The position numbers and the translations under genes were made by a program. This document shows, one piece after another, positions 49,901 through 62,600 of a stretch of DNA of 64,000 bases. Each line of letters starts with the position of its first letter. Position 1 is the first letter of the stretch. The stretch comes from Mesaphorura yosii (taxonomy: Eukaryota > Arthropoda > Collembola > Poduromorpha > Tullbergiidae), in contig WIXG01000021.1 in assembly GCA_009869945.1 (NCBI GenBank), positions 310,001 to 374,000 on the forward strand, written 5' to 3'. A model generated the notes under the pieces. It searched no databases. It was given only the letters and a program-made list of their open reading frames with translations, and was not told where the DNA came from.

Positions 49901-52900
49901 CGTGGTTTCACGCTACGCTGATGAACTCTGCTCTGCAACTCTGCACTGCTGAATTCAGGATGAATTAAGCCATCAGATCCGCCAGCCATCCACACCCGCA
50001 CTCTGCTGCATCGCTGCAACGAATAAAAAAGAACCAGAATTCCGGAACCAGAAAAATTAAATGAGTTTACATTGGAGCGCCCGCGTCGTGTACGGAATAT
50101 TTACCCACGCAGGCAGTCAGGAAAAAATCTTTCTCCACATTGTTCACATTCCGCATTGTTCTCTCATTCATCGGAGTTTCGTGACTAACGAGAATTCGCA
50201 TCTCGCGTGGAGAGAACATCATCTTCATCCCCGGGGATGGATTTATCTCCGAAATTTTCAGCTTCTCTTCGACTTGCTTTTACTTGCTTTTCTCTCCACG
50301 TTCGCGTTCGCCGTGTGATTGTGATTATATTTTTCCGGTCTTCAGTTCAGTAAATAACGAGACAAGGACTTCAACTTCTCATTTTTGACTTGGGATCAGT
50401 TCACATTCACTTTTTCTTTCCAGACACGAATTTGTATCAATTTAGGCCGAGAATCGATTGGTCGACGCTGGTGCAGCACTGTAAAAGAAATCAAACATGA
50501 ATTATTTTGTAAGTGCACGCAGTAAAAGCCAAAAGTAGGAAAGAAAGTAAAGATCAAGTCGTAAAACGTAAACGAGTAGACGATCGTCTTTCACTCATTA
50601 TTGCGTCCATAAAATCGGTAGTAAGAAATCTATTTCGGTTGTTCGAGCCGTGCTTACGACATTTTTTACTGAAACTACGAATTTTAGAGCCCCAGTCGGC
50701 TGGAAGGGTGGCTCTAGCTCCTGATATATTAAATTATATTCGAACCACTTATTACAAGACAGGCAGGAGAAGAAAAGTCAAAAATCTTCCGAATTTACAT
50801 TCTAATGCTTGACAATGCATTAGACTATGCGATGGAACATAGCGAGCGCGGTACAAAAATGCGGAATTGAGCCACAGTCGCCAAGAAGCAAGAATAAGAA
50901 TTGTAATTCAGCAGAGAAGACGACGCGATCACGAATAATTTGCATTGCAAATCATTTTTCTGCTCTCGCCTCTCGCGCTGCGCTGCTTCCTTCCTCTTTC
51001 ATGCATAGGAAAAGATTTTGTATTCAAATTCGTGAAGATCAGATCGTAGTTCGTAGACAAAATGCATATGAGCCTTGAGCATGCATGTAGAAAATGTTAT
51101 TTAGAATGGGGACTTGAATTTAAATGCATTATGCTTGATTTTGCTGAAGAAGGGATGAATAAGCTCAAGTCGAATTCAAACCTAATCTGGGCATGGAGTT
51201 TAGTAGCCTTGACATAACTCCTTATTTTGTACATATTTTAGGGACATTTCTGAAAATTATTCAGCGGAATCTGCACAAAAGCTACCTTGCCCTGCCGTGC
51301 CCTGCTTTTAATTATGTGAATTTGATATCTACGTGTTGCATTGCGTTGCATTGTGACAAAGTAATTAAAACGTGTTAATTACTCGCTTGGAGCAGCTTCG
51401 AGTTTGCGTTTAATGAAATTGAGATGATGATGATGAAATTTGGTTCGGGTCGAGTTTGAATTTGAGATTGTGGAAGAGCGCGACAGTAATTTTGTAGTGT
51501 GCACTTGATTAAAGTGAAAGTCAACTCTACTCGACTCTGGACTAGAATCCGAGTCACAGTCACAGAATGCGTGCAGACTGGCTCTGCTTTGCCTTTGCGA
51601 GACAAAAACAAGCCATTAGCCAAGCCAAGTCAGTGCATGCCAGCCTGTATATGTAATATTTATGGCTGCGGCAAAAGAGGAAATTAGATGAGATGAGGTA
51701 CGATGTTTCCAATCTGACAAATTTATCGGGACTGCTCCGCTGTCGCTCTGGCTCATCAGTCCATCGGGATTTGTATCTACAAATAACTGCTTCTTGTCTC
51801 AAGCAGCAAGCAGACTAAGCATGGTTTGTAGTCATCTATTCAGGTTTTGGTTGACTCGTGGCCATTGCAAAAACAAAACATGTGCAAAACAACAAGTAAC
51901 AAGCACGTGGCTGGCTTATCTCGTTTCATTTTAATTCCATTTCATTAGAATTCATTCCGTTTCCAGTTTCATTTCCAGTCTGAAGCATCGAGACAAAGAC
52001 GAACATTCATCATTGTTAAAAGCCATTGAGAACATCGCAACATCGCGTTAATATCTCCATGCACCTTTTAGATTGTTCCATTGTTGTAGACGAGTTAGCC
52101 GATGGGTGCCCATGGGTAACCGACTTTTGGGAATTTTTTCAAGAAATTCCAATGCAAATTGACAGTGTCTTAGTAAGAAGCCCTGGGTTATGAATTGCGT
52201 TGCTCTTCCTTTCCAACGAACGAACATATGCTTATGCGAATTTGTCGTGGATCGTCAGTCAAGACAAGAAGCTGCCGCCGCCATGCCAGGCCACGCCACG
52301 TCCACGTCCTGCGTTGGCCGTGGTACGGGCACGGCACACTGCATTTTTTAAACGTAATTTGACACTTTACGAGACCCTTTCAATTCTCCCGAGAAATTCG
52401 AACGTGTATCCTTTCGCAGAAGAAAAATGTACAAAACTTGGCGTACTGACATTTTACTCTCGCGTTATTACCTACACAAGAACGGGTGCGCCCGTGGAGA
52501 AAAATGTCGTTGCATTACTTTCTCGACTTTCTCCTTATTATGACATTTATTTACAAAAATTGATCCGAGAACAGGCAGAAGGCAGAGACCTGGCAGTTCC
52601 TGGATATGTCATTTGTTCGACGCTGTGACGCGATGTCGACGTAGCCAAGCGCGAGATACAAGATATAAATTATGGCAATCAGGGTTACATATTACGTACG
52701 ACTACGAGCAAGCGAGCCAAGTTTCTCATTTCATCATTGCCGTTGCCATCGCCATTTTCATTGCTACCTCCCGTGCAATAGCAGCAATTGAATTGAATGT
52801 CTCCCATTACATTACACGGCAATTGCGCTTTCGCCCTGACCGGCCGTGCTTCAGGCTCAGTTTCAATAAATAAAAGAGTAAATAGCAAAGCAATAGCATT

Positions 52901-52990
52901 ATCTTTTATTGTGCGCATGCAAATACGAATACGAGCGAGGAATTGAATTCAATTGCGGTGCAATTCAAAAGAACGAATGCGAATGTGAAC

Positions 52991-53008
52991 GACGACGACG
53001 ACGACGAC
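52991..53008. repeat. (GAC)6 microsatellite
   Basis: Six perfect GAC units follow a GTGAAC word in noncoding DNA. Confidence 0.95.
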
Positions 53009-54274
53009 AAGTCGCAGTCATAATTCACAAGGCTGAGCGACCTGATTAAAAATAATTCCGCTTCAACGCGCCGCGGTGCGCATTGTACCTGAGTAGATTT
53101 GCTAAGCAACTTATGGGATGGAATTGGATTCAGAAAATTTTGAGCCAAGTTAGAGCAGCCAAAGGCAAAAGCGACAACGAAAACGAAAGTGAAAGCTAAA
53201 GCTGTAAAAGCGAGGCAGAGTTCATAAAATATTTGAGGATTTGCTATCTGCTTGTATCCGCGAGAAACACTTCCAAATGCGAAATGGCAGCAGCGGTAGG
53301 CGGAATAGTGAACGTGAATAATAGAATATTTCGTATATTATTGTTTGCTTGCATGAAAAATTCCAAACATACTTTGCATAAAGCCGGCCGTGTTTGTATT
53401 TTTTATCTCGTGTCTCGTGCCAAAGGAAAACAATCAACTCGGACGGAATGCTGCGTTTTTACATCCGAATTCGGTTAATTTTTGATGAAGTTCATCCCTG
53501 CAACTGCCAAGCAGCCAGCCGTGTGGGCCGTGAGTCGTGAATCTTTTGTTGTTGGGCCACAAAAGTAACAAGCCTTTTGTCGTTTCCATCTCAATTTCAG
53601 CTATTGTACTGTGTTTTAAAGACCCCAGAAGATGCTGAACTTCTGAACGCCAAACCGGATAAATCCATGCAGTCGCGAAGCTAAATGCGCTCGGAAGTTG
53701 ATTAAAAAGTCATAAGCCGTATGAATTGGTCCGTTTTGGAGAAAGCTGAGAGAAAGCGAGCGAATTTGTATTCAGCGAGCATATTTCATTTTGTTGAAGA
53801 CTAATTTGTTCATCATTATTCATTACGCCATGCCATTGCCACGGCCGACCAGACCAAGTACATGGATCTTGTGTGTCGGAGGTCGACAACCGGCCAATCC
53901 AAAGCAATGCAGCACAACACAGCGCAGGCAAACCCCGAAACGAAGTTGGACTCGAAGCATCAGGCTCGGAAAAACTTAGTTTTCAAAATTTCTCAGGGGA
54001 CTGTCCTTTTTGTTTTTGAAAAATGGTCTGTCGCTTTACACGTCGAGTCAGAAAACTCCGGATTCCAATAAAAAAACATCAGGCAGTGATCCCGGCGCCC
54101 GAACCCGGACCAAATGGACCAGTGCAGCGCGCGGTGGAAACATTTACGTGTTACGTCGCATGGCGTGACTTGGCTTAGGAAAAGAGTGGAAATGATTCGG
54201 GTACAAAAATACAAAACTACCAAAATCTCAAAACAAGAGAAATCTATCAAAACCTCTTGATCCATTACTTATGG

Positions 54275-54294
54275 TGGCGTGGCGTGGCGTGGCG
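54275..54294. repeat. (TGGCG)4 short tandem repeat
   Basis: Four perfect pentamer units in noncoding DNA; the GC-rich unit contrasts with its AT-rich surroundings. Confidence 0.9.
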
Positions 54295-56600
54295 CAGCCG
54301 GAATGAACAAGGAAATAAATTCCCAAATGACCAGACAAGTCCAAGAATTTCGAATGCCGAATTTCGACCACCGAATACCGAATTTGTTGGTGCTTTGTAA
54401 AACTAATGCATCATCCGTCGGACCAAATCAATTTGTTTACGAAGCGCTTGACCCTCGTAATGCATTTTACGTAGATTCAAATTCAATCTACGCCACGGAA
54501 AGCCAGCATAAAAGAAGGGTCAGTAGAAAGTAGAATGAAAATGAAGAAATGTGCAGAGAAATGAAGCATCATGAATATTTTCTCAGCCCATTTCGTCCCG
54601 TCGCATCTCAATCCATACGTTTTTTGTTTCACGTGATTTATTGCCTGACTGAAGCACAGAACGCACGCCATTTGCTAGTCATGACTTGGGAATTGTCGTT
54701 CCGTCTTACGTGACGAAAATTATTACTTTCTACAGTCTTTCTCCAGCATCACGTCTTTCTTGCCGTTTGCTACGTTTACAAGGCAGTAAATTTTTTTGGA
54801 TGGCTTTTGTTATTCTTTCGGATCATTTGAAGAGACTTCGTGCGAGCAGCGAAGGAGCGCACGAGTCTTAAGTACACATTGTATTAAGTTAAGTACACCG
54901 TAACAGTAATATTTTAGTGTCAATGCAGTTTACTTAATGTTCGGCATTTACATTTACGTCGTCGTCATTGTCATTGCTGCCTCCTTTGCATAATGAGCTT
55001 CGAGCGAGCATCGATTGAGATTCTTTCCAGTAGAAGAATTGGAAAGAGAAAATGAGATCCACGTATGCGTGCGATCGTGACCATGGATTCAAGATCAGGA
55101 AAATCATTTTCACTTCCTTTCCCTTGCGTCTACAACTGCACGGCTACGCTAAGATAAGATTATATTTCATCTCGCAGCGTGGAAGAGTCGAGTCCATTAA
55201 TCCCACCGAATATTTTGACAGCGGCAATAAATCGGGACGCCCGTGCGTTCACGAAGAAGGGTAGGGCAAGGCAAGGCGTTCCAGACGCCAAGCCAAGCAA
55301 CACTGCCTTCCTGATTTGTACCCTGACGCTGCCCCCTGCCGCTGCACTTTGCTTCCAGTATTTTTCTCCAGGACGAAGATGAACACGGAATTCTCGGATG
55401 AGAAATGGATGCACCGGGTTAATTTTCATTTGTAGTAGCGACAGAAAATAATGGATAGACCTACGCCTGGGTTAGCTGTGGAGGAATTCTGTAATCTTGG
55501 CTGCAACTTGTTTTTTCTGTAAATATATTTTTCTTCCCATATTAAACTCTGCTCCAGCAGCAGCAGAAAAGAAAAGGAAAGAAGAATAATGGCGATGTCA
55601 AACGTGTAAGTGTAAAGTAAAAATTACTTCATCCACTTTCTTTGCTGCTGCCCATAAATTATTTTTCCGTTTTAATTTAATTATTTTAATTCTTGGCGCG
55701 GGTCCGGCAACAAACCTCGACTCGCACATTAATTTCCATTGCATGTGACTTGCATTGCTCAGGGCAAAAGTCAAAAGTCGAGAGTAAAGGTACGATCAAC
55801 TTGTATTCGAGATTTCAGGTTGTTAAAGTTGTTAACATTTACAAGAATCTCTTACAAGGATGAGTTACAAGAAGTATGTTCACCCTTCACAAAATCCAGC
55901 TTAGCGTAGAAACTTTTTTTTGTCGTGGCACTGCGTTGCAGGATTGCAGGATTTCTCGTTACAAATCCGATTTCTTACACGTCAAGTACAAAACTTTTCT
56001 CATAATGCACAATGCTGTACGCAAAACGTAAGCACAAGCGCTTTTTCATTTTCTTACGCGCACGCATGCTGCAAAAGCACCCGATTAAGAAAGTGCAAAC
56101 TGCAAAGGAAAATGAATTTCCCAACGGAATTTTTAGCTGGTGCCCAGATTTTGATTCTTTTTGTTCGTGTGAGTTGTGATCAAGCAATTTTATTGTTTTA
56201 CGACTTTTTTTAAGTCTTACGTGAACGCAGTTGCACCTTTTAATCTTGTTTGTCTTTTTTCGATAGTTCTCTAACTTATTAAACGGTGTTTGAACTTAAA
56301 GAAAATATTTCACATCGAAATAAACCTTTTTGGCTTTCTTCGTCCAAAACCAACAAAAAAACACGAGCTAATCCTATTCGAGCCACTTTCCAAAATTTCT
56401 GACGCCAAAATTGATACTTCCTGGACGCCATATCAAATTCCATGCCCGTCGAACCCTTTCTCCAACCAATTAAGGCCCGGAGCTACTTTCTTCGTCAGTG
56501 AACCACGAAGAAAGGGTAAATCCACAGCCGTAAATGGTAAATGAAGGGGATGAACGAAATACGAGACGCGAGACAATGAGAACAGGACAGGAGAGAATCA

Positions 56601-59600
56601 AAAATAGAGTCATCCATCCATTTCTTCACGATAATAAGAATTGAGAGGAATGGCAATACAATATTGTATTAAAACCATATAATGGGTCAGGGCATGGCGT
56701 GATAATAATGATACTGCTCGTAGAGACTCCAAATTCTCCAAATTGCACCACTGAACCGTAGCGCGCCGCGTCGCGCGCGTAACACAAGCTCGAGCTCGAG
56801 AAAGGGTGAAGAATCCAACTAGCAGTAGCAGCAAGTAGCAAGTTGGGAGGATGAAACTGAAACTGAGACACCACTCGACTCGACGCGGGTTAAAAAACAC
56901 CGCGAGAGAAGAGAAAAAAGTTAAAATTATTGCAAGTGTCACCGACACCGCGCTCACGCCGGAGTCAAGTCACCGAGTGAATGGAATTTTCTATTTTCGC
57001 CCCTCGGGACACCCTCGAAAAAATATCTACCCGACTTTGGCTCTTCGGTTTGGTCGCGAATTTTCCTGCACAGAACTCGATTCGATTTCTATTTCTACAA
57101 TTTATTGTCACGTACGCGAAATACAAAAATACAATTTCTAGCGCACATTTTTAATACAGATGTTCAATTTTGGTGGCCCGACGCATATTTCATGTAGGAA
57201 CTGAAAATGCCGGCTGCTCGGCGGCTTTGTCTTTGACAATCGGCAAGATAAAAGAATAATGAAGTGTGCGGAACGGAAAATGATAGATATTGTCGTGATC
57301 GGTGATAGCGAGTGAAATGAGCGCATAACACAAGCAACAGCAAAACCAAAAGCGCTCGTGTGAGCATCCGGCTCAAGTTTTAAAGAAATCTGCTGTCTGT
57401 GGTTCGTCCCCAGGGAGGTGCCCTTTCTTGGCCGCTCCAGTCTCCTCCTCTCACTTCCCGTTCCTTTCCAGGTCTGTCTGCTGCCGGCTCAGTACAAATT
57501 CGTGTAAGTCAACTAATTCGCAACCAGCAAGTAACAAATTTACAAATCTTCCACTCCACTAATTCACCATTCACAATTCACAGTTCACAAATCCTAATCA
57601 GCTCAGCAGCTCCCGTGGTGTCAAATTCATAATTAATCAGATCATTCCTCAAAATAATCTCTGCGTACGTACGCATATTGCGTATGCACTTGTAAGTAAA
57701 CATCTGCTGACTTGTAGTTCATGAATTAAAAGTGTTTGTGTTGGGGATCGCACAAAGCAATGCAAAGCAAAGCAGTAAAGTAAAAAGGCAAGCAATGCCA
57801 GCTAACAATGAACAATGCAAAGCTCAGTGAAGTGAGCCTTTTAATTCAATTTCAAATTGATTTTAAATCTGCTGCACTGCTCTGGACGAACGTAAGCCAA
57901 GCCAAGCCAGCCAAGCTTCGTTTCGACGGGGTGCAAGGCGAAGGGATGATGTATTGGCTTGCCCCGCACGCATTGAACACTGCACGGGACATAAATCTGC
58001 TGCGCCACGACCACGACAAGAGACGAGAGGACACATGCTTTGACTTATCCTTTAAGAGTTTAAATCTGTTTGTGCCCAGCACTGTACTGCACTGGCCTGG
58101 CTGACATGATCCCTTTATCTCCATTGTTATTCCGCATTTTGTCACAATCGAGGCATGAAATCCTTTAAATAACGCCCCATTAAACTAAAACCTTCCACGC
58201 ACGCATGCATGTATGCTGGAATAACAATTAGGGGATGACGATGACTCGACGATGCGACGACGGTCTTTTGATGGACGGACGGACGGAAACAGAATGTCAT
58301 AACACAGGCGCATGACGCGGCGCATCTTTCTCATTCCAGGTTCTTCCAGCCCAGCGCCCTACATTTTTAATGCGGATGGCCATCCCAAATTGAATTTGTC
58401 CAGCCAATATTTATTTATAAGCCTAAATTAAGAAAAAGTGGCCGAGCGTGAAGGCCGACTGTGTGACGTGACGGAAGAAGATAAGATTTAGACTTTTGCT
58501 GGTGCTGGCGATCTTTTGGGGATGAAATGATGAAGAAAGATGAAGTCTCATCAAATTACTGCATGTGCGAGCACCGTCACCGTGCTTGATTCTTGATGCT
58601 TACATCATATTCTTGTGCTTGCTGTGCACTTGTTTCGAGCGACGCTCGTAACCGTAACTTGTAATCCGAACTTGTTGTTTTATCGACTCCGTGCCGAATG
58701 TCGAATTTACGGCTGGCGCGAGTGCGAGGCAGGGAACTAAAATAATCAAGAGCTAAATAAATGATGAGCCACTAAGAGAGAGAATGGGAGGATAATAAAA
58801 ACGCAAACGCAAAAGAGCTTTCTTCTCGGAGGACGAGCGCAAGCGCGTAAGCGAAAAGTTGCAGCAGCAGAACAAAAACAATCCACTTTCCACTTTCCAC
58901 TTGCATTCGGAATAAAAATATGTTCCAACATGCGAGAGCCCTTTACATATGTGATCTCTGTTTATCTTTTGTACCCGTCCGTTTCATTCTGTTCGTGCTC
59001 GTCCCCATTTGACCAGCATAAATAATGCAGACTAAGCCCTTATGTCATCTCTTCCAGCCAAGCCAGGCAGCCAGCGGAACAAAAGAACCTGTACTCGTCT
59101 CGCATCTCATCAATCTTAAATCTGCAACTTGCAACTTGCAACTTGTGTTTCATGCAATTGCATTAGTAAATATATGAACCATGGGCCCAATCCGAGTTTC
59201 AAAGAGTTCATTCATTCATTCTCTTGTTCTGCCTGCCCGATCTTAAAAATTGGCCCATCGGCAATTAAGAATTGAATATTTCATGTGCTCGCTAAGTGCA
59301 GGCCGACTTGCGAGGGTAACAAGTTCAATTTACTTATTTTACGAGTAGACTGCACTGCGATTGGATTGCATAATACATCATTATCATTACGCATCTGGGC
59401 CCGAGCCCATTCTTGCCCCAATTGAGTATCATTGTCACTTGATTGAATGGATGTCATGTCATTAATTTATCCATAAAACCTAAAAAGAGCATCGGGCCTT
59501 TTTAGCAGTGCAGTGTGGACGCGGATGCGGAGCCGCTTTTCGCTTTTCGCTCTGCACCCTCGACATGCACAAAAGAACAGAACAAGTGGCAGGCTGCCCA

Positions 59601-62600
59601 ATTAACATTATTTCCACCAGCGCACCGAGAAATCAAGTTATTATTCTGCCCTGCCACAATTCAATTTATTGAGGGACTCTTTTATAGTGTCAGGGCGCAG
59701 AATGCTTTAGCTTGACTGGACTGTGACTGGATCGGCTTTTTCACTTAGCGGGCTGACATTTTCTGTCTCTACTTCTGCATTAACCAGCTTTCATCCCTCC
59801 TCAGTCAGTCAATCAGCTGTATGCTCTTCGTTATAATCAACGGCAAACTCCAGACTCGGGAAACATAAAATGACGAAAGGTCTTCGAACACATCAGACAA
59901 GTTTAACCAAACAAACCTGTTTTGCACTTGCATGATTTTGCTACGATTTTTCACTTTTGTCAACGACCTCTTCTCTCAAAGAAAGTGTACAGCACGAAAA
60001 GCTTCACTGGTAAAGAACAATAATTGGACATTGGAAACTGGCACTAGCTTTGACATTGGCTTGGCATTAACAGTTATAGAATTACGTAATATCTTAGCCT
60101 ACTTTGTACTTGTATTTGTACATCAATCGTGCATGAATAAAACTAAAACCAATGCGAATCTCGTTAATATTAACAACCCCAAAGCAGCAAGTGAGCAAGT
60201 TGCAAGTTGCATTCAAGTTTATCTTTTTTATCTTCGGAACGCAGTGTAGGCCCAATCCAATTGCAACGCATTCAATTACTGTGGATAAAGTTGTCCTCTG
60301 GTAAATGAAAATTGAGCCGAATTGCCATTGCTGCTATTCCGATTGCATTGCGTGGCGGGTCCCAAGACACTCTGAAATTGGAGCCGTGAGCCTCCGCCGC
60401 CGTGCGCTCGCGTACTTGAACGACAACGGGACGCGTCATCACTCGCGGTTCAACGAATATTTTATTAGATCATCATTACCATTCACTGTCACAGCAGTCA
60501 CAAGATTCTAAATTCGGATACGATCTCGATCTCAGGCTCGAGCGTGTGAAGAAAAAACTGGCGCAGTGCAGTGCTTTTGCATGTTATAATGTTCATGTCG
60601 CTCGTTTGTTTATGCACAAGCACGAGTACGAGCACGAGTGACGATTCGCCACTTGCGTCTCGTGCCCATGTTAAAAAATTGGAGCAGTATCGTTTTTTAG
60701 CGTGCGAGTGATGAATGAGAGCACGGAAGGATGGGTAAACCAAGGCACGTGTCTGTCAACCCCGTGCCGTGCCGTCCCCGTGTCTGTCTCGTCCCGATTG
60801 CATTGCACTTGCACCTTAATTTCACGCTCCAGCTAATGAAGGACCCTGCCGCGCGCACTTTACCCTTGTGTGCTTGGCCCTGCGATGTGCACCCTCGGCT
60901 CGTGCGCACTGTGTATAGTATTTGCAGTTTAGCTATCTGATAATGAATCCGGAGGACAAACAAACATGCACACGCCTCAAGTACAACAAAGACTAGGCGC
61001 GGAGTGGCTGTTGGGTAGCCTTTCAAGTCGGCGAACGATCACGACACGCACGAAATACTGGAAATTAGACGCACGGCTTACACGGAGTGAATTTCAACTC
61101 GGCTTGGACGTAAAACGTGCAAAATGTGGAATGCAGGGTGCAAAATGCGAATTCAAAGGTTTAATAACCCGTTTTCCAATTCTCAAACGAGATAATTGAA
61201 TAGTTCAGCCCGTCCAATTCCTTTCAAACTTCCAACTCCAACCCTCTCAGCGGTAGGGAAGATAAGCGAAGGCTAATTTATTGAGCTCACAATTCAAGAA
61301 AAGATGGCCTGAAGAAACCTTGAATACACATCTTGTAGCATTTCTCTTTTACAAAGTCTCAACGACGTCTCATACGCGTACGCATTAAAGACTGGGCTTG
61401 ACTTGAACGTTAAGGGTTGAGACGCGACATTTTGAATCAGACTTTATGACACCACAACTTTTACTTATCCCGTTCCGTGCCTGGTTCGCTCCGATCGTTG
61501 CTGTAGTCGTCAGCATTATTAAACTTGATGTTCACATTGAGATTTTTTCCAGGAAAACTTTCACTTAACACTTCGACTTGAGCTGGATGAATGGAAATTA
61601 AGTTTGAAAAGAAAAATCAGAATTTATTTTTATGCCGCGCCGGGCCCATTTTCTGCATGAAAATGCTCAGAAACAAGAAAATGCACTTCGGGAGGCCCGC
61701 CTCGACTGAAAAAGGCAATGACAATGGCAATAAAATGACTCGCAGTTCGCGAGAAATGAATTTATTGGAATTTGGAAAGATTTCTCACACTTCCAGAGTC
61801 ATTCAAGCGTAAAAGCATGGTGAAATGACGATTCAGAGTGGAAGATCGTGTTCGCTTGTCCGGCGTTGATGAATTGGTGGTCAAGGAATAATTTCGAGTC
61901 GATTTGGAAGAATTTTCAACGAATCTGTACTGCAGAGGGTTGAATTCATCGAAACACATTAAACTTTTCACCTGACTTGATTGATCGAACGCGTGAGCGA
62001 TTTTGCTTGCCCCGCATTTCTATTTACATACTCGCAGCTAATTCATCTTTCGAGCGTGAGTACAGCCTTCACATTATCCTCATCCATTCTGATTCATATT
62101 TCAAATGAATACTGCTTTCGATAAGCATCGGGCCCGTTCATATTCATATTTGTAATCATTCGCGTCTCGTCATCTCATCAGGGACGCATTTATTTATCAT
62201 TCGAATCATTTTTCATACTCATCTCGAAGAATTCCCGGAGGAGACGCTCAGAATTCAGAAAAAGTAAGCCACGGATGGATTTTTTCGCTGTGTCCTGTGC
62301 GCTTTTTGAAGAGGTTAGAATTACATGAATTAGCTTTGCTGCTAGTACGACTCGGCGCTGCTGAAGAGGGCTAAAATATTCATTTTGACTTGCAACTTGC
62401 TCGTGGCTGCAATCGCATTCCCGTTAATATCCCCGTGACGGGCGACGCGGAAGCCGAAACCCTTCACATTTATTTCCATTAGCACTCTGCATCCGATCTT
62501 GATCCGCATGAAACTGATTGACGTCTCTACCCGGAATGCAGACCACAATACACACCTTTCTTGCAATTGTTGTATGTGAAGAGATTCCCGATGTTATTAA

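Larger units (their letters stand above)
46972..56600. other. Gene-free interval, left part of the right-hand desert
   Basis: About 9.6 kb with no exon chain that could be joined in phase and no recognisable protein family on either strand. The longest open frame, 142 codons at 52200-52628 plus, has no flanking splice signals that lead to further coding exons. Simple repeats include (GAC)6 at 52991-53008 and four TGGCG units at 54275-54294. It may be intronic or regulatory DNA of a gene outside the window. Confidence 0.5.

Noticed and set aside
52200-52628. 142-codon plus-strand open frame
   Set aside because: No recognisable domain, no flanking exons in phase, and the first part is built from the repeated GCCACG/CACGTCC words; length is plausible by chance.
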